In this document: one piece after another, positions 47,954 to 59,800 of the stretch
How positions within the stretch are numbered: position 1 is the first letter of the stretch
Layout of the letters: the number at the start of each line of letters is the position of its first letter
From: Turnera subulata
Lineage: Eukaryota; Streptophyta; Magnoliopsida; Malpighiales; Passifloraceae
Direction of reading: 5' to 3'
Assembly (NCBI GenBank): GCA_028386065.3
Contig: JAKUCV010000930.1
Coordinates: 1 to 64,000 of the forward strand
DNA: 64,000 nucleotides
Notes under the pieces: generated by a model
The model's database searches: none
What the model was told of the DNA's origin: nothing
What the model saw: the letters and a program-made list of their open reading frames with translations, nothing else
Position numbers and translations under genes: made by a program

Positions 47954-48637
47954 TTATCTTCTTGGAACGACGCTAACCCTGAAGCTGTTTGGGTCGTTGT
48001 TGATGTTGACCTGGATACTGTCGCTCCATGAGAACCACATGCCGCCTGCGTTGTTCTGACCAGGAAGCTCGAACTGGTTTGCTTGAGGGAACCAGAGTGG
48101 GATGAGACCGTGATCGTCTTGAGGCTGCCACTGGGTTTCGGTAAGAAGAACCATGTTCGGTTTGTATTGGTTCTTCAAGTCCCTCAGAGTACGTGAGAAC
48201 TCTTGGGAACGCCTTGCGACTCCTTTGCAGTTCCACACCAATAGTCGGGCCTTGGGCCAAGTTACGGGCAAACGAGTGACTCTGGGCATGCTCTAGGCCG
48301 TCATCGAGAGCTGGTAGTAGGTACCTTGCTCCAGGAAGTGGCAAGTGGACTCCAAGTTGAACTCCTAAAGCCTTTCGGAGATGAAGAACATGATGGAGTT
48401 TGTCGAGCCGTAGTAGGAGGTCCTTAGAGTGCCATGGTCCTCCAGGAAGAACACCTCTTCCATTGGAGAGACGAAGAACCGCGACGAGTAGAGTTCGTCG
48501 ACGAAGACGAGACGCGGCATCCTGCCGAGCTCGTTCGGTAGTTTTTCTGGACGCTCGTTGACCATGCTGTAGGCCAGACGATTCCTTCTGCCTAGGTTGG
48601 CACCTTCGATGAAGAAGACTGATGAGGGAGCAGGCAT
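47954..48637 (-). pseudogene. Antisense ORF2 of element B, two in-frame stops
   Basis: The same 684-bp length as the intact copy in D, without indels. TAG stops replace the Gln codons 91 (48365-48367) and 115 (48293-48295). The C-terminal EEP-like part (LLVWNCKG, LLTETQ, GGMWFSW) is otherwise preserved. The sense sequence starts MPAPSSVFFIEGANLGRR at 48637. Both stops are explained by C-to-T change from CAG. Confidence 0.8.
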
Positions 48638-48745
48638 TGTGTTGGGACATGTTGGTGTTTTGTTTTTCAGAATTTTGTGGTTTTGGTTGCCTGGACGTTT
48701 TGTTTGCTTTTAATGCTTTTGATGATTTACACCTCACCGCTCCGT

Positions 48746-48753
48746 CTTTTATA
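48746..48753 (-). promoter_or_regulatory. TATA box for antisense ORF2 (element B)
   Basis: TATAAAAG on the minus strand about 110 bp before the ORF2 ATG at 48637, conserved with C and D. Confidence 0.5.
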
Positions 48754-49501
48754 CTCTTAAGGGGAGCGTGGTTATTGTTTTTGATTTTCAAGATTTATTT
48801 TTTTGAAATCTTGTCGTTGCTTCATTTATTGCCTTGTTACTTTACACGTTTTTCGGACTACCATGCCAGAGTTTTTCAGCCTTTTTCCATCTTATGATTT
48901 TCTTTCGCTCTGGCTACTTTGTCTTTTCTTTTCATGGTTTTACTATATTTTTCTTGCATCTTTTATCACATGCATTTATGGCCGTTGAGGCTAGACGGAT
49001 GGGACCGTACCTCGAGTAGAGCGCATGTGCGACAAGCTTATAGCTGTTTGGACATCGTGGAGGTATACGTTGTCCTGACAGACGTTTTTGGCTCATGCGG
49101 AATTTGTGAACAAGTGGGTAACGTTTCTTTCGAGGGACACAGTACGTGCTCGTGATCGTCACCGTGCGAGTTAACGGATGTCTTTTCCACGAGGGAGACA
49201 GACGTCACCGTTAGTTGCGCGTGTTACATTTCTTGGGTTCGTGGATGTTCACGTCCGAAACGAGCACCGATCATGAAATATATTTTTGTTTTAACTTCTT
49301 TATGTTTTGATTTTGTTAAACGAGTTTTGCTTTTAATTTCTTTATATTTAATTTTATATTCTTATAGTTGATTTTTATTTTGTTTTGAGGTGTTTTATTT
49401 TTTCTGTTTAACAAGAGATTTCGTAACACAAGAGATTTTGATTTAAAAAGAAACTTATTTTATTTATTTCATAATAGTTTTACAACAGGAGAAGAAGTAC
49501 T

Positions 49502-49879
49502 CTATTGAGTTACTTGCTTCTCTAGATCTTTTACAAGTTTTTGTACGTTCTTCATGTGAGGGAAGAGCTCCGCGCACGCCAGTTCTATCTGCGCCACCGC
49601 CGAGCTGATCTTCTTCAGTGAGACGTTCAGCTGCGTCAGAGTCTGCTGCGGAGTGCTGCTTTCAGCCGTCGCCTTGCCCTTTCGACCCTCAGCCTTCTTG
49701 ATGGCACGCTTCTTTCGCCGTTTTGGGGAGATGACCATGTGTTCCTTCAGACCGATGATGTTGGTTTTGAACCGCTTCTTGGGAGGTTCATCATCAGAGC
49801 TTGTCGGGAAGGTAGTGCCACCGATGTAGCTGTTGTTCTTGGAGTCAGAGGTTGTTCGAGATCGGAGTGGAGAGTCCAT
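49502..49879 (-). CDS. Antisense ORF1 of element B: basic coiled-coil protein
   Basis: A 125-residue open frame on the strand opposite to the element. It is collinear with the D copy and has the same start and stop. Basic clusters KKRFK and KRRKKR and the helical C-terminal third are conserved. It stays open although ORF2 in the same element is broken. No family is recognised. Confidence 0.62.
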   Translation of the reverse strand: MDSPLRSRTTSDSKNNSYIGGTTFPTSSDDEPPKKRFKTNIIGLKEHMVISPKRRKKRAIKKAEGRKGKATAESSTPQQTLTQLNVSLKKISSAVAQIELACAELFPHMKNVQKLVKDLEKQVTQ

Positions 49880-49913
49880 GACTGTGTGTGAGTTTGCCAG
49901 TCATGAGGTTTGG

Positions 49914-49921
49914 TTCTTATA
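49914..49921 (-). promoter_or_regulatory. Degenerate TATA box for antisense ORF1 (element B)
   Basis: TATAAGAA at the position where C and D have TATAAATA. Confidence 0.35.
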
Positions 49922-49976
49922 GAGGACGAGATGTCGCTTAAGGGTATAAGCGGTATCTCGGGTTGAGGTTGGACAC

Positions 49977-50064
49977 CTGGCAGAGTGTGCCAGAAGCTTA
50001 TCGTGGTAGGACCCACGGATAAGACAGAATTTCGGGGACGAAATTCTTTTTAAGGTGGGTAGAC
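49977..50064 (+). other. Conserved hairpins and polypurine tract of element B
   Basis: Inverted repeats at 49977-49993 (CTGGCA and TGCCAG arms) and 49997-50023, then AAGGTGGGTAG (50052-50062) directly before the 3' LTR. Confidence 0.65.
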
Positions 50065-50411
50065 TGTAACAGCCCGGGTAAAATTTTTGATTTTTACCGG
50101 GACTGTAAAAGTCTTTTTACCGAGATTTACTGTTGAATTAATCTTGGGTAATTAATTCAAGGTAAATCGAGTGTCGTTTTTTGAAACCGAGAGTTTTCCT
50201 GCGCTCGTGATTTTTCCGTGGATTTTTCGGGCCTAAGTTGGTATTTTTCGGGTTTCACAATTTCTCGGAAAATCACACCGGAAAATAACTAAGGGGGTAT
50301 CAGTTATTTTCTGGTCCAGACCGGACTCGCTCTGTAATGCAGACAAGCTGCATTATTGGTTGATCACACGTTGCATAGTGAAAATCACAGGCTGAACAGT
50401 GTTTTCACCGG

Positions 50412-50420
50412 TTTATAAAG
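50412..50420 (+). promoter_or_regulatory. LTR TATA box of element B with homopurine leader
   Basis: TTTATAAAG directly precedes about 325 bp made almost only of A and G. The same arrangement occurs on the minus strand in D and C. The predicted transcription start about 30 bp downstream falls inside the tract. Confidence 0.5.
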
Positions 50421-51401
50421 AGTAAGGTAGAGGAAGAAAGGAAGAAAAGAAAAGAGAGGAGAAAAGAGAAAAAAAAAAAGAAAAGGAGAGGAAGAAAAAG
50501 AGAGAAAAAGAAAAGAAAAGAGAGAAAAAGAAAAAAAGAGAGGAAAAGGAAAAAAAAAAAGAAGAAAAAGAAAAAAAACAACAACACACAGAAAAAAACA
50601 GAGAAAAAAAAAGGGAAGAGGGAAAAAAAGTAAATACAAGAAATAGGAAAAAAGAGAGAAGAAATTGAAAGAAAAATCGAAGAAAGAAAAGAAAAAAATA
50701 GGAAAAAAAGAAAAAAAGAAGGAAAAAATGAAAAAAAGAAGAAAGGCACTGTTCATCGTCACCCAGCGCCCCGAACACTGTTCACCTCGAGACGCTCCGG
50801 GCCGAGTCTCGTGCCACCGCCACCACCAACAGGACGCCCGAGCCGACGCGACCTCGACGCCGCCTTCGCCGAGTTCTTCCGCCGCCGGACGCTCCTGCAC
50901 TAGGCGTTGACCCGTCGGCAGACCCCACGGATCCAGCTCCCCGCGCCTCTGCTCAGCCGCCGTGCCGCCTCGCGCCGCCGTTCCACCGCCCTTGGGCTCG
51001 CCCTCATCTGCCGCTGCTGAGGATGTGCTCGCCCTTCCTCCCTCACGTCCTCTCCTGCGCCTGTCGTCGCCGTCGCGCCGCAGCAACCCGAGGTGAGTAA
51101 CCCGCTTCTGCTATCGGGTCATGACCTTAGTCGGGCTGACCCGGATGCCTGCCGGGCTGGGTGTGTTGATGGGTCGGGGTTTGGGCTGTGTGACTTGGGC
51201 CTGCTGCTAGGGCTGCCTAGGCTGTGGCATGGCCTTGGTTGGACCTATGCTGTGGGTTGTATATGGCCCAATCCGCTATTAAAAAATTAATAAAATTAAA
51301 TAAAATTAGATTAAATAAAATCAAGTATATTTTCTGAAAAAAAAATTAAATATGGTAAGTATTTTTGGGAAATCTATTAGTATGGGTTTTGGTGTTTTAA
51401 A

Positions 51402-51441
<40 letters not shown>

Positions 51442-52092
51442 TGATTCTTTGGAATTAAAGATAATTATATTTTGTTTTGAAAAATTATTATTATGTTTCC
51501 AACATGTTATATATATTCTGGAAAATTATATATATGTTGTTATTTTTCTGGAAAATTATGAAACTACCTTTGGGAAATGTTTTCCTAAAAAAATGATAAT
51601 AATGATATTTAGTAATTATATTTTGTCAAGTATAACATTTACGGAAATAATTTTGGGATAAACATATATATAAGTTATAGCTTCCAGAAAAAAAAATGAA
51701 GTTTATTATTTTGGGAAAAGTAATTAATTTATGAAAATATTTTGAAAAGAAATTTAATTAAAGTATGGTACCGAAATTATATTCGGATATACGTACGGTA
51801 AAATATTTTCGGTAAATGGAAATAATAAAGGATAAGAACCGGGATGGGTAATTTCGCAGTTTGGCACCATAGTATACCGATTATGTGCATTTATGTGTAC
51901 ATATTGTTTTGTTGTATAGGTTTGGGTATCGGGCAGTTTCCCGAGGAGCCGGCGTCGGACCGGTCATTGTTTCCAGAGTTGAGTAATCGGCCAAGGTGAG
52001 GATGGATTTCCTTCAATATGTGCCTATATTACTCGGTAGTTGTGTTTGTTGGTTTTGCACTGTTGGATGTTGCATTTGCTGTGTTATGTTTC

Positions 52093-52464
52093 GGGATGTT
52101 TATCCCATTGTCTTGATTGTGGTCGGGATGTTTATCCCATGTTGGTTTTTGGGATGTTTATTCCCGTATTGATTTTCTGTGTCTTTTGGAATAAGTATAA
52201 TGAATTAATAATAAATTGTGACAAGGATGTCGATCCTTGATTTTTTGGATGGGATGTCTATCCCGGTATCTTGGTTAGGGATGTCGATCCCTGTGATGTG
52301 ATTTTAATGACGGTATTATAATTGTCGCGTGGTAAGTAGTGGTACGACCGGATGGTTTGAGACTGTTTTGTGGTGGTCATGATCTGGGTTACTTGTGATG
52401 GGCATGTTGATGCCGGTTTGATTGGGATGTTGATCCCTGAGTTTGATATTGGGATGTTGATCCC
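52093..52464 (+). repeat. Series of nine 14-bp dyads in LTR B
   Basis: Units of the form GGGAT-N4-ATCCC at 52093, 52125, 52151 (one extra base), 52222 (longer arms CAAGGAT/ATCCTTG), 52251, 52277, 52401 (arms GGCAT/ATGCC), 52424 and 52451. Arm changes are compensated on the opposite arm. A tenth, unrelated hairpin (CAGGTT/AACCTG) lies near 52490. The series recurs in the LTRs of C (3039-3384), D (7757-8097) and A (38904-39001). Confidence 0.8.
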
Positions 52465-53345
52465 GGGTTCTTTTTGATCTGGCACCAGAAACAGGTTGAT
52501 AACCTGGTACGACCCTAGCTTATCCGTGACGGGGCCCGAAAAGATAAAATTGGATAATTGGATTTTGTTTTAGTCTTTTTGGTCTTGGACCGGTTTTGGG
52601 TCCAGTCTTTCGGTTTGGTATGTATTTGGCAGTTTTTGCCTGTTTTTGGACCTTTAGTTTTCTAGTGTGCATATTGATTATCTTTCCTTCGTCGGTGAGC
52701 ACTTCTGACTCACCCCTCACATGCGGGCTTTCATCCCGTAGGATGAGTTATTTGTTGTACAGGATTGGTGCATTCCAGACAGGCTGTGGCGTTATCCCTT
52801 GGATAGGGCTTGGATCCATAGTTTGCATCTATGTCGCATACAGTGTTTATGTGAGATATAAGTCTTTCGCTGTGCAGTTATTTGAGTTATTGGGCCATTG
52901 GGCCGGTTTTGTTATTTATTGTTGTGGGTTGTTGAGCCCGGTTATCTGTTGTATACACTGTATGTTGGATTATGTTGGGTTGGGTTGTCACAGTTCCTGC
53001 ACGTGTTTACTGTGTACGGTAAATACGGGTCGGGGCGTTTCAGAGAGCAAAGAGAGAGTAAAACTGCTGAAGGAGAGAGCAAAACATGGGAGCTTCATAA
53101 AAAGAAGGAATTCCATATTAATTTATATTTTTATTTTAGGAAATTAAATAAGATAAGGTTGATTAAAACATTTTTTTTTTTTGCCATAAAGACAATCTAG
53201 TCTAGTTAAGAAGTTAGATTTGGGCTCTGAACAAAAAGACTGTGGGTTGGGTTAATAGTTTTTTTAGTCTAAGTACTCTTTCTTCATCCTATCAAACCGG
53301 GCGTGGGTTCAAATCACAAACTTCAGGTGGTCTTCACTCATGTTT

Positions 53346-53393
53346 AAGTAATTTTGGGTCAATTTCTACCAAAAAAACAAGTGATTTTGGGTC
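53346..53393 (+). mobile_element. Ultra-short poly(A) insertion with 15-bp target duplication
   Basis: AAGTAATTTTGGGTC (53346-53360) recurs with one change at 53379-53393 around AATTTCTACC plus A7 and C. Confidence 0.55.
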
Positions 53394-54386
53394 CCATAAT
53401 TATAATTCGCACAATCAAATCTCGTGGAAATCGAGAAGACCAACTATGCAGGATCAGAACGTGACCAACCTGCCCAAAGTGTTGAAGAGATCAAGCATAT
53501 CCTTGGATGTTGATCTGGACTTGGAGGTTAATGTTAGTGGTGATTTTTTTCCCCCTGCTCAAGCTTGAACTTGATTAGGAACTATGCTGCAGAGAATCAG
53601 CATTTGCAGTCTCTTACCAAATTCAGTAACATGAGTCCTCAGGTGGTGCATTTCTGGTGCTATATGTGTTGTTGATTTTCTTGATCCATGTTGCCTTATA
53701 TTGATGCTACGGAATTTTCATGGCAGTATACGGTGAACATGGTATTGTATGTATGTCTCATGTAAGAATATTCTGCTGTTACATTATTTTATAAACACAC
53801 CAATTGAAGCTTAAAACCACAGTTACTGGGAAAAATTTGCACCACAACGACCTCCACCATTTAGCTTATTTGGACCCAGTTACTTAGTACCACAAAGCTG
53901 GGTTGGTGAAGCACCGGAGCCGTTTGGGTACTCCCTACCTTTAAAAAATAAACCAATACTATTTTGCAGAAGAAATTAGGGCTTACCAAGAGAGCTTTAT
54001 CATGTGGGTTTTGGAGGCAGTGATGATATTGGTGGCCAGCCATGAAGATGGATTATGTGCGCTTTGGGTTCAAGCAGATGAGGCTTTATATTGTTAATTG
54101 TAATGCTGATTGGATTGAGTGAATAGTTGGGCTTATAGTGGATGGGAACAGAATTAGTTTGGGCCTGAAAGGAACCACACATGGGTAGGCCTTGCATCAA
54201 GGCAACCCAAATAGAGAAAGAAAAAAGGGGCTTACACTTCCATATTATTCATCCTCAAGAATTCTCTACTCATCAATCAGTTTTGTTGTGTTTGCTAATC
54301 TTGAACACAAAATCCCACCACCATATCCTAACTATGTCATATCTTTTAGAGCGCCAAAGTCCTGCCTATTTCTATTAAGGACATAC

Positions 54387-54427
54387 ACAATCCATGTTTT
54401 TTTTTTTGGTTCTTAAACAATCCATGT
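54387..54427 (-). mobile_element. Ultra-short poly(A) insertion with 11-bp target duplication
   Basis: ACAATCCATGT at 54387-54397 and 54417-54427 flank T10 and GGTTCTTAA (sense TTAAGAACC plus A10). Confidence 0.55.
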
Positions 54428-56665
54428 CTCCAATATTTAAAACATTTAGACAACCTAAGGATCCGAATTTCCAAGCCATTCCTTCATCGCCCGAGTCAAG
54501 TCGGTATAGTTGTTTCAAATTGAGTATACCCAATATGCGTCAATCAATACTCCACACCACATTAGATTAATCATGACCAACCAGACATAACATATTAGTT
54601 ACATAATGTGGTGCCATCTGATTTAGGAACATGTGGGGTAATGCATTCTTAGACTTAAGAGACATATAACCTTGATCTAAGGCCAATCTTTTGTTGCCAC
54701 AGCAAACATTTTATCCGTATCATAACTTTGTCACTCTCCCTTCTTCGCATATTAATATTTAATAACAAGAAGAAGTATCAACTCTTGACTCACCTGTGGG
54801 GTCTTTTAGAACATAAAAATAAAAAAGAAAGATTATAAGTTTATAACCCACAAGATGATCGATCTATATATGTCATTTGTGGTTTAGATTAATTGGCATT
54901 TTTGGGCCCTCTGCTTTCCAGCAATAACTTGCGGGGAGATGACGGAGAATGTCAAGATCAAAGATTGCAATCTGCATAGTCAACTCAAAAATCTCAAGAA
55001 TAGAAGGTTTTTCCACTAAAGAAAAGAACAAGCAGAAAAGTTTAATTGGATAATTCGTTAGATGGTGGGTTTACTGTTTTTTTTTTTGGCTGGCAACAAG
55101 TAAAATCTTTGCATGTGCTAGCACCTAACAAATCTCTTGTATGGGCCCAGCTTTACTCGTACAGTAAGTCAGTACACAATATCATATCATGTTATTAAAA
55201 TTCCTTGCGTTAGACTTTCTTTAGCTTTCCCTTGAACAAATTTCATTCAGTTTCAAATATTAACTTGGGTGGTTTTCCTTAATTGCTTTAAATTCTTTTT
55301 GAAACAGTAGTTAAAGTGTTGTGATTTCAATCAATTCGTCAAAGCATGTCACGATCACATCGTAAAAAAAAAAAATATTGTATAAGATGATTCTCTTGTT
55401 TGCAGAAAAGGTCAGTCATTTTCACAAGATGCTGTTAAAATGAGGTATATGTAGTCTTCCCCACTTGATACGATTATGAGTTGGAAAACACCGATAGGAT
55501 TTTCACTAGAAGAGAGACTTTGAACTTAACGCGGGTAAGAGGATAATCACCGACAAATTTTAATTATTATGCCTGCGATTAATTAGCTTCGATTTATTGA
55601 ACAGATTCTACTTTTGTTCATCAACTAGATGATCAAAAAGATACTTTTCGTTCGTGCTCAATGTTTCAACTTCTTTACACAACAAAATCAATGATACCTT
55701 GTCTCATTGCCAACTAGTAATATTTTATATGGCACCAATCAAGCGTGATTGGTCAACCGACGAGGAGCAAAAGGATTTTCTAGGTTCATAAAGGAGTGTA
55801 TAGTAACACCTAGATGATTAAATTCTGATGAAATATCAGGCTAAAGTGTGTGAACATGGAAAGCTTTTACTTTTTTAAAGGAAGAAGTCTACATTGAGGG
55901 AATGCTATTAGTCATCTAGGCTGAGGACATGCTACTAGTCTCAACAAGGCTTTAAGGTGGTTTAATTCTATACATTGAGGGAATGCTACCTTAATCATCC
56001 AAGGTGACGCAGCTACCGCAGTTAAAGAGTATGAATTACTATGAAAGGAAGCACAGCATGATATCAATATTAAGCTCAAAATAACAAAAGCAATGCAAGA
56101 AAAATTCTTTTTTTTTTCCTTGTTTAGCAACATTAATCAACAAAAAACGTTATTTCCCACTTGTAAACAAAGGAAAATGTGTTGATCTAAGTTAAACATT
56201 GTAAGTAGCAATGGTGTACTGTTTAATGACTCATAAGCAAGTTTATTGCTTGTGATAAATGCACACAGAGATGGTTAATAATTGCAGCCCACAATTGATA
56301 TTATGACTACCCCTATTGGACACCATAATTCTTAAACTTTGGGTAAGCTGATACCCAACCAATACTATACCCTCCTTGACCTAATACCGAGAATAATTAA
56401 TCTTAATGGTTATTATCTCGATGTAGCCCACGGAGCAAAATGCTGTTGGGTATCATGTGATATGGCCCAATAACCGTATAGACCAGATCAATCTGGAAGC
56501 TCTACAGTCCAGTCCCACAAGACTAAGGACACCAACCCTTCAATTTTGCTTCAACCAACTCATCAAGGGCCTACTGTAAAATGTGTTCATTCATTTGCCA
56601 TTATATATAGATTGATGTTAAAAGGTTGCTCCAGCTAGTTCTTACACGTTTTTAATGATTAGTGT

Positions 56666-56706
56666 AGGTTTGGTTTCTTTTTTTTTTCGCCGAGAGAGGT
56701 TTGATT
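56666..56706 (-). mobile_element. Ultra-short poly(A) insertion with 10-bp target duplication
   Basis: AGGTTTGGTT (56666-56675) and AGGTTTGATT (56697-56706) flank a T-rich tract and CGCCGAGAG. Confidence 0.4.
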
Positions 56707-56833
56707 GCGTTCTTCAAGTAGTATTGTTGTAGCCATATTAATAGGCTAGTCAATTAGTTGTATAGTCTTCTACTCAAGCTAGCTATCTTCAGTTAATGCG
56801 GGTTATAAATAATTCTGTATAACTTAGTTCTCT

Positions 56834-56878
56834 TATCAATGAAATCCCGATCTGGCTAAAGAAAAATATCAATGAAAT
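56834..56878 (+). mobile_element. Ultra-short A-tailed insertion with 12-bp target duplication
   Basis: TATCAATGAAAT at 56834-56845 and 56867-56878 flank CCCGATCTGGCTAAAG plus A5. Confidence 0.55.
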
Positions 56879-59800
56879 TTCATGACTCCCCACAAAAATT
56901 AGGGGCCCCAAGTTGGCTACATACTCAAATCAGATTAAATTGCCAAGATTTAGAAGCCGCTATGTCACTTTCTTGATTTCACTTCAAATTGCAGCATTTT
57001 CATATTGTTAGTTTTGTGACAGAAAATTGCCTCCCTTCAACTACTACCATTTTTTCCAGCTGGCTGAGTTGATGGAACAACAACCGCTAGCATCTACCAC
57101 TCTTATTATGTATCAATGCCAATATTAGGGGAAAAAGAAGAGAAAAGGATTGTAAACGAAAAGAAATAGCTACCAAGAACTAGCTATAGCCCACAATGGC
57201 TAAAGGTTATCAATTGCCATCTTTCAATTTTTCCTCAACTACAAGGAAAAGGAAATAAAACATGCATATTCTATCCATCCACTATCTAATTCACACGACT
57301 AATATTTGCCATAAATTGTAACATCCATGCATGTGTCAAATGACAAAACAGAGGTAGGCACATGTTCAACCCTTTGATGTTGATACCTTTACATCAATCT
57401 CTAACCAATGATCAAAATATGTGTGTCCTTGTGTTGTCCATGTAATTTTCCATGTGATATGATAGCTAGAAATGATCATATCATGCATGGTTGCAATTTC
57501 ACCTCAACTAGATTTTGTAGCGCTGTAAAGAGAGTGAGCTACCTCCTTTTTAATAACGTGTGAACTACTCTACAAGGACAATAGACAAAATCCAAAGTAC
57601 AAATTTCCTGAAACTATACTCCAAGTTTTGGGCATGATACAAAAGTGTCAAGAAATTGTATATTTTACCTTTTACCATTTTGAGCAAAAGGGTGGTGGCT
57701 TTATATTATTAGAAAATTTAGTGTCGTTTCATTCATTCTTGTACTGGGTTTTCAATAAAGAAGTGGGGCAGTGAGTCATCAAGTCAAATTCCATTTCTAG
57801 ATATATTGTTTTACAGCGATGGATGGGGCAGAAACCAAACTTACAAGCCAAGCCATAACCTGAACGTTTTGCTTTAATTGTACGTTTTCTTGACCTCAAC
57901 CTTGGTTCCTGGATTGTCTAGTTCCTTTTTCTCTCGAGTGGTATATATAATTAATTAACTAATGATCATTCATTTTCCCTCCCTCCGTCTATGTGGTGGC
58001 TATTAAACGGTGCGTTTTGTCATGTTCTAATAGGTATATACACACCAAACGGCTTTGATGTAATCTGCTGCGTAAGCTTGCGTCACTGTGAAGAATCTTG
58101 TGGAGAAGACAGTGGTATATACGTGGAAAGCGTCAAACTGGTTTATAAATAATCATTTTATAATTAGCAGTCAAATGATGTTTCCCCTAGTCAATGCTCA
58201 TGTGCTTCTAGCAGAGCAAATTTATGTCCATTTGTCTCATGACCTTACACCATAAGTCTCTTTCGCCATTTTTTCACGTTACTAATTTTGAACAAAGAAC
58301 AATATATATAGATGTTTTCCTTTCCAAATTTTCTCCATGATCAAATCCAACAGTGAAGTGCACAAATTCTTTCACAATATCCTCCTGCTAAATTAGGAAT
58401 TGTTTATCGGTTCCAAAAAAAATTCAATTTTAGTTTAGGACCATAAGCGTTCAGTTTGAAAAACTCGGGCAAAATTAAATCTTTCGAAGCTTCTCTTTGA
58501 ATTTTGAAACAGCAATATTATTCTAGTCCTACATGTCAATTCATCAAAGTTGGGAGTTTAGCTAGATTCAAAATTCGAAAGTGGTCTTATATCCTACTGT
58601 ATATAATTCTAGAACCTAGACTCGCACTTTTCCCCTGGAGAAAAACACCAATTACTACTGAAAATACTATTACTATATTAGTAAAAAAAACCTCGTTCTT
58701 GGGTTCTCATTAATAAACCCACCACCTACAAACCATTCTTGACAACGAAATGCATCATCATGGATCGGAGTAGTGTAGCTGCACGTTCAATTTCTCAGAC
58801 CATGTGAAAATCTGAGTACGTCCATGCATTCACATGCACACCTTTGACCCAAAAACCTGCATACTTAACTTACTAATCTCAGTAAACCCACCCTTGACGG
58901 CCAAGATTTTCTTGACCAGGAACGTACTTGCATGGGACCCATCTTGAAAACGTGGAAAAACAATGAAGTCCACCTTACCCAACCACAACCATAAGTTACC
59001 ACACCTCATCTTTTGGAAAAAAAAAAAACACCAAAAATTGGGAATTGGTAGCCACTAACAACTAACAAGTTCAACAAGTCCAAATTCAAAGGCTAAAATC
59101 AGTGGACTAAGATTTGGACAACATAAGAAACAGTAAAATAATTTAGCGCAATTAACTAAGGCCTAAGCATGTTTAATCACGTTTAGATGAAAACATGCCA
59201 AGAGTGTCTCACGGAGAGATCTGCGGCGCCGCTGTACAAAATCCAAACCCAAAGACAGCGAACCAAACCAGAAAGGCAGAAACCACCGCCCGCGCCTAGT
59301 TTCCACGCATGTGAATACGGTTTTGAATTTGGCGCCAAAAGTTATTTAACGGTCAATAAAGAGAAAAAGAGCGGGATTTCCAAAACAATACTACAATAGG
59401 AAAAAAAACAGTACACACATCCCTCTCAAGATGGGGACAACAGTGGCCGACGAGCACAGCTGGCACATACATACATCCACGTGGCACCAACCCATTTCCT
59501 CTTCTGGTACACCGGCCCTTCGATGAAGGGAAAAGGCCACACAAAGAAGAATTGCCACTTTCATTGATCTATCTACTACCCACGTCAACAGAAAGAAAAA
59601 GAAAAGGAAAAGGAAAAGAAAAGTGGGCCCCACCACAGTTGATCTTATCGATGTGGATACCTTCTCCCTCCGTGATGACGTGGACCCGCTGGCCGTCCGA
59701 TTTGGCGGGAATGCCATCGTCTTCGCGCCAATTCGAGGGAGAGAAAAAAGGCTGCAAGGAAAAGCCCTCCCATGGCGGTTCAAAAATTAAAAACTACTGC

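Larger units (their letters stand above)
47145..53042 (+). mobile_element. Non-autonomous Ty3/gypsy (Tekay-like) LTR element B
   Basis: Plus-strand element of the same family as C and D: partial 5' LTR, primer-binding site, gag-free internal region with antisense ORF1 and ORF2, polypurine tract, and a complete 2.98 kb 3' LTR. The first 2.4 kb of the 5' LTR is missing at the junction with the integrase of element A. Confidence 0.88.
50065..53042 (+). repeat. 3' LTR of element B (complete, 2.98 kb)
   Basis: TGTAACAG to GTTTCA. In order: TATA box (50412-50420), homopurine tract (50421-50746), GC-rich block (50750-51250), AT-rich block with an (AT)n run (51407-51437), promoter-distal block with ATATACGTACGGTAAAATATT (51784), the dyad series (52093-52464), inverted repeats GGTGAG/CTCACC (52693) and CCTGCGGG-like/CCCGTAGG (about 52720-52742). 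The flank begins GAGAG. Confidence 0.88.

Noticed and set aside
52093..52464. Possible CRISPR-like array
   Set aside because: Units are 14-bp dyads that vary in sequence, with unequal spacing and repeated spacers, inside a plant LTR. This is not a CRISPR.
36786..53042. One complete retrotransposon from the first to the last LTR
   Set aside because: The 5-bp flanks differ (CCAAC and GAGAG), the outer LTRs belong to different subfamilies, and a partial LTR plus a second primer-binding site lies in the middle.
53242..53568. 108-codon frame next to element B, with a GGGTTCAAATC resembling a Pol III B box
   Set aside because: No A box at the right distance and no tRNA fold, so it is neither a tRNA nor a clear SINE. 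The frame has no family match, and part of it is a tiny poly(A) insertion.
55912..56133. Minus-strand 73-residue frame with a signal-peptide-like start
   Set aside because: The hydrophobic stretch is suggestive of a small secreted peptide, but it is AT-rich, has no clear promoter or mature-peptide motif, and could be chance.
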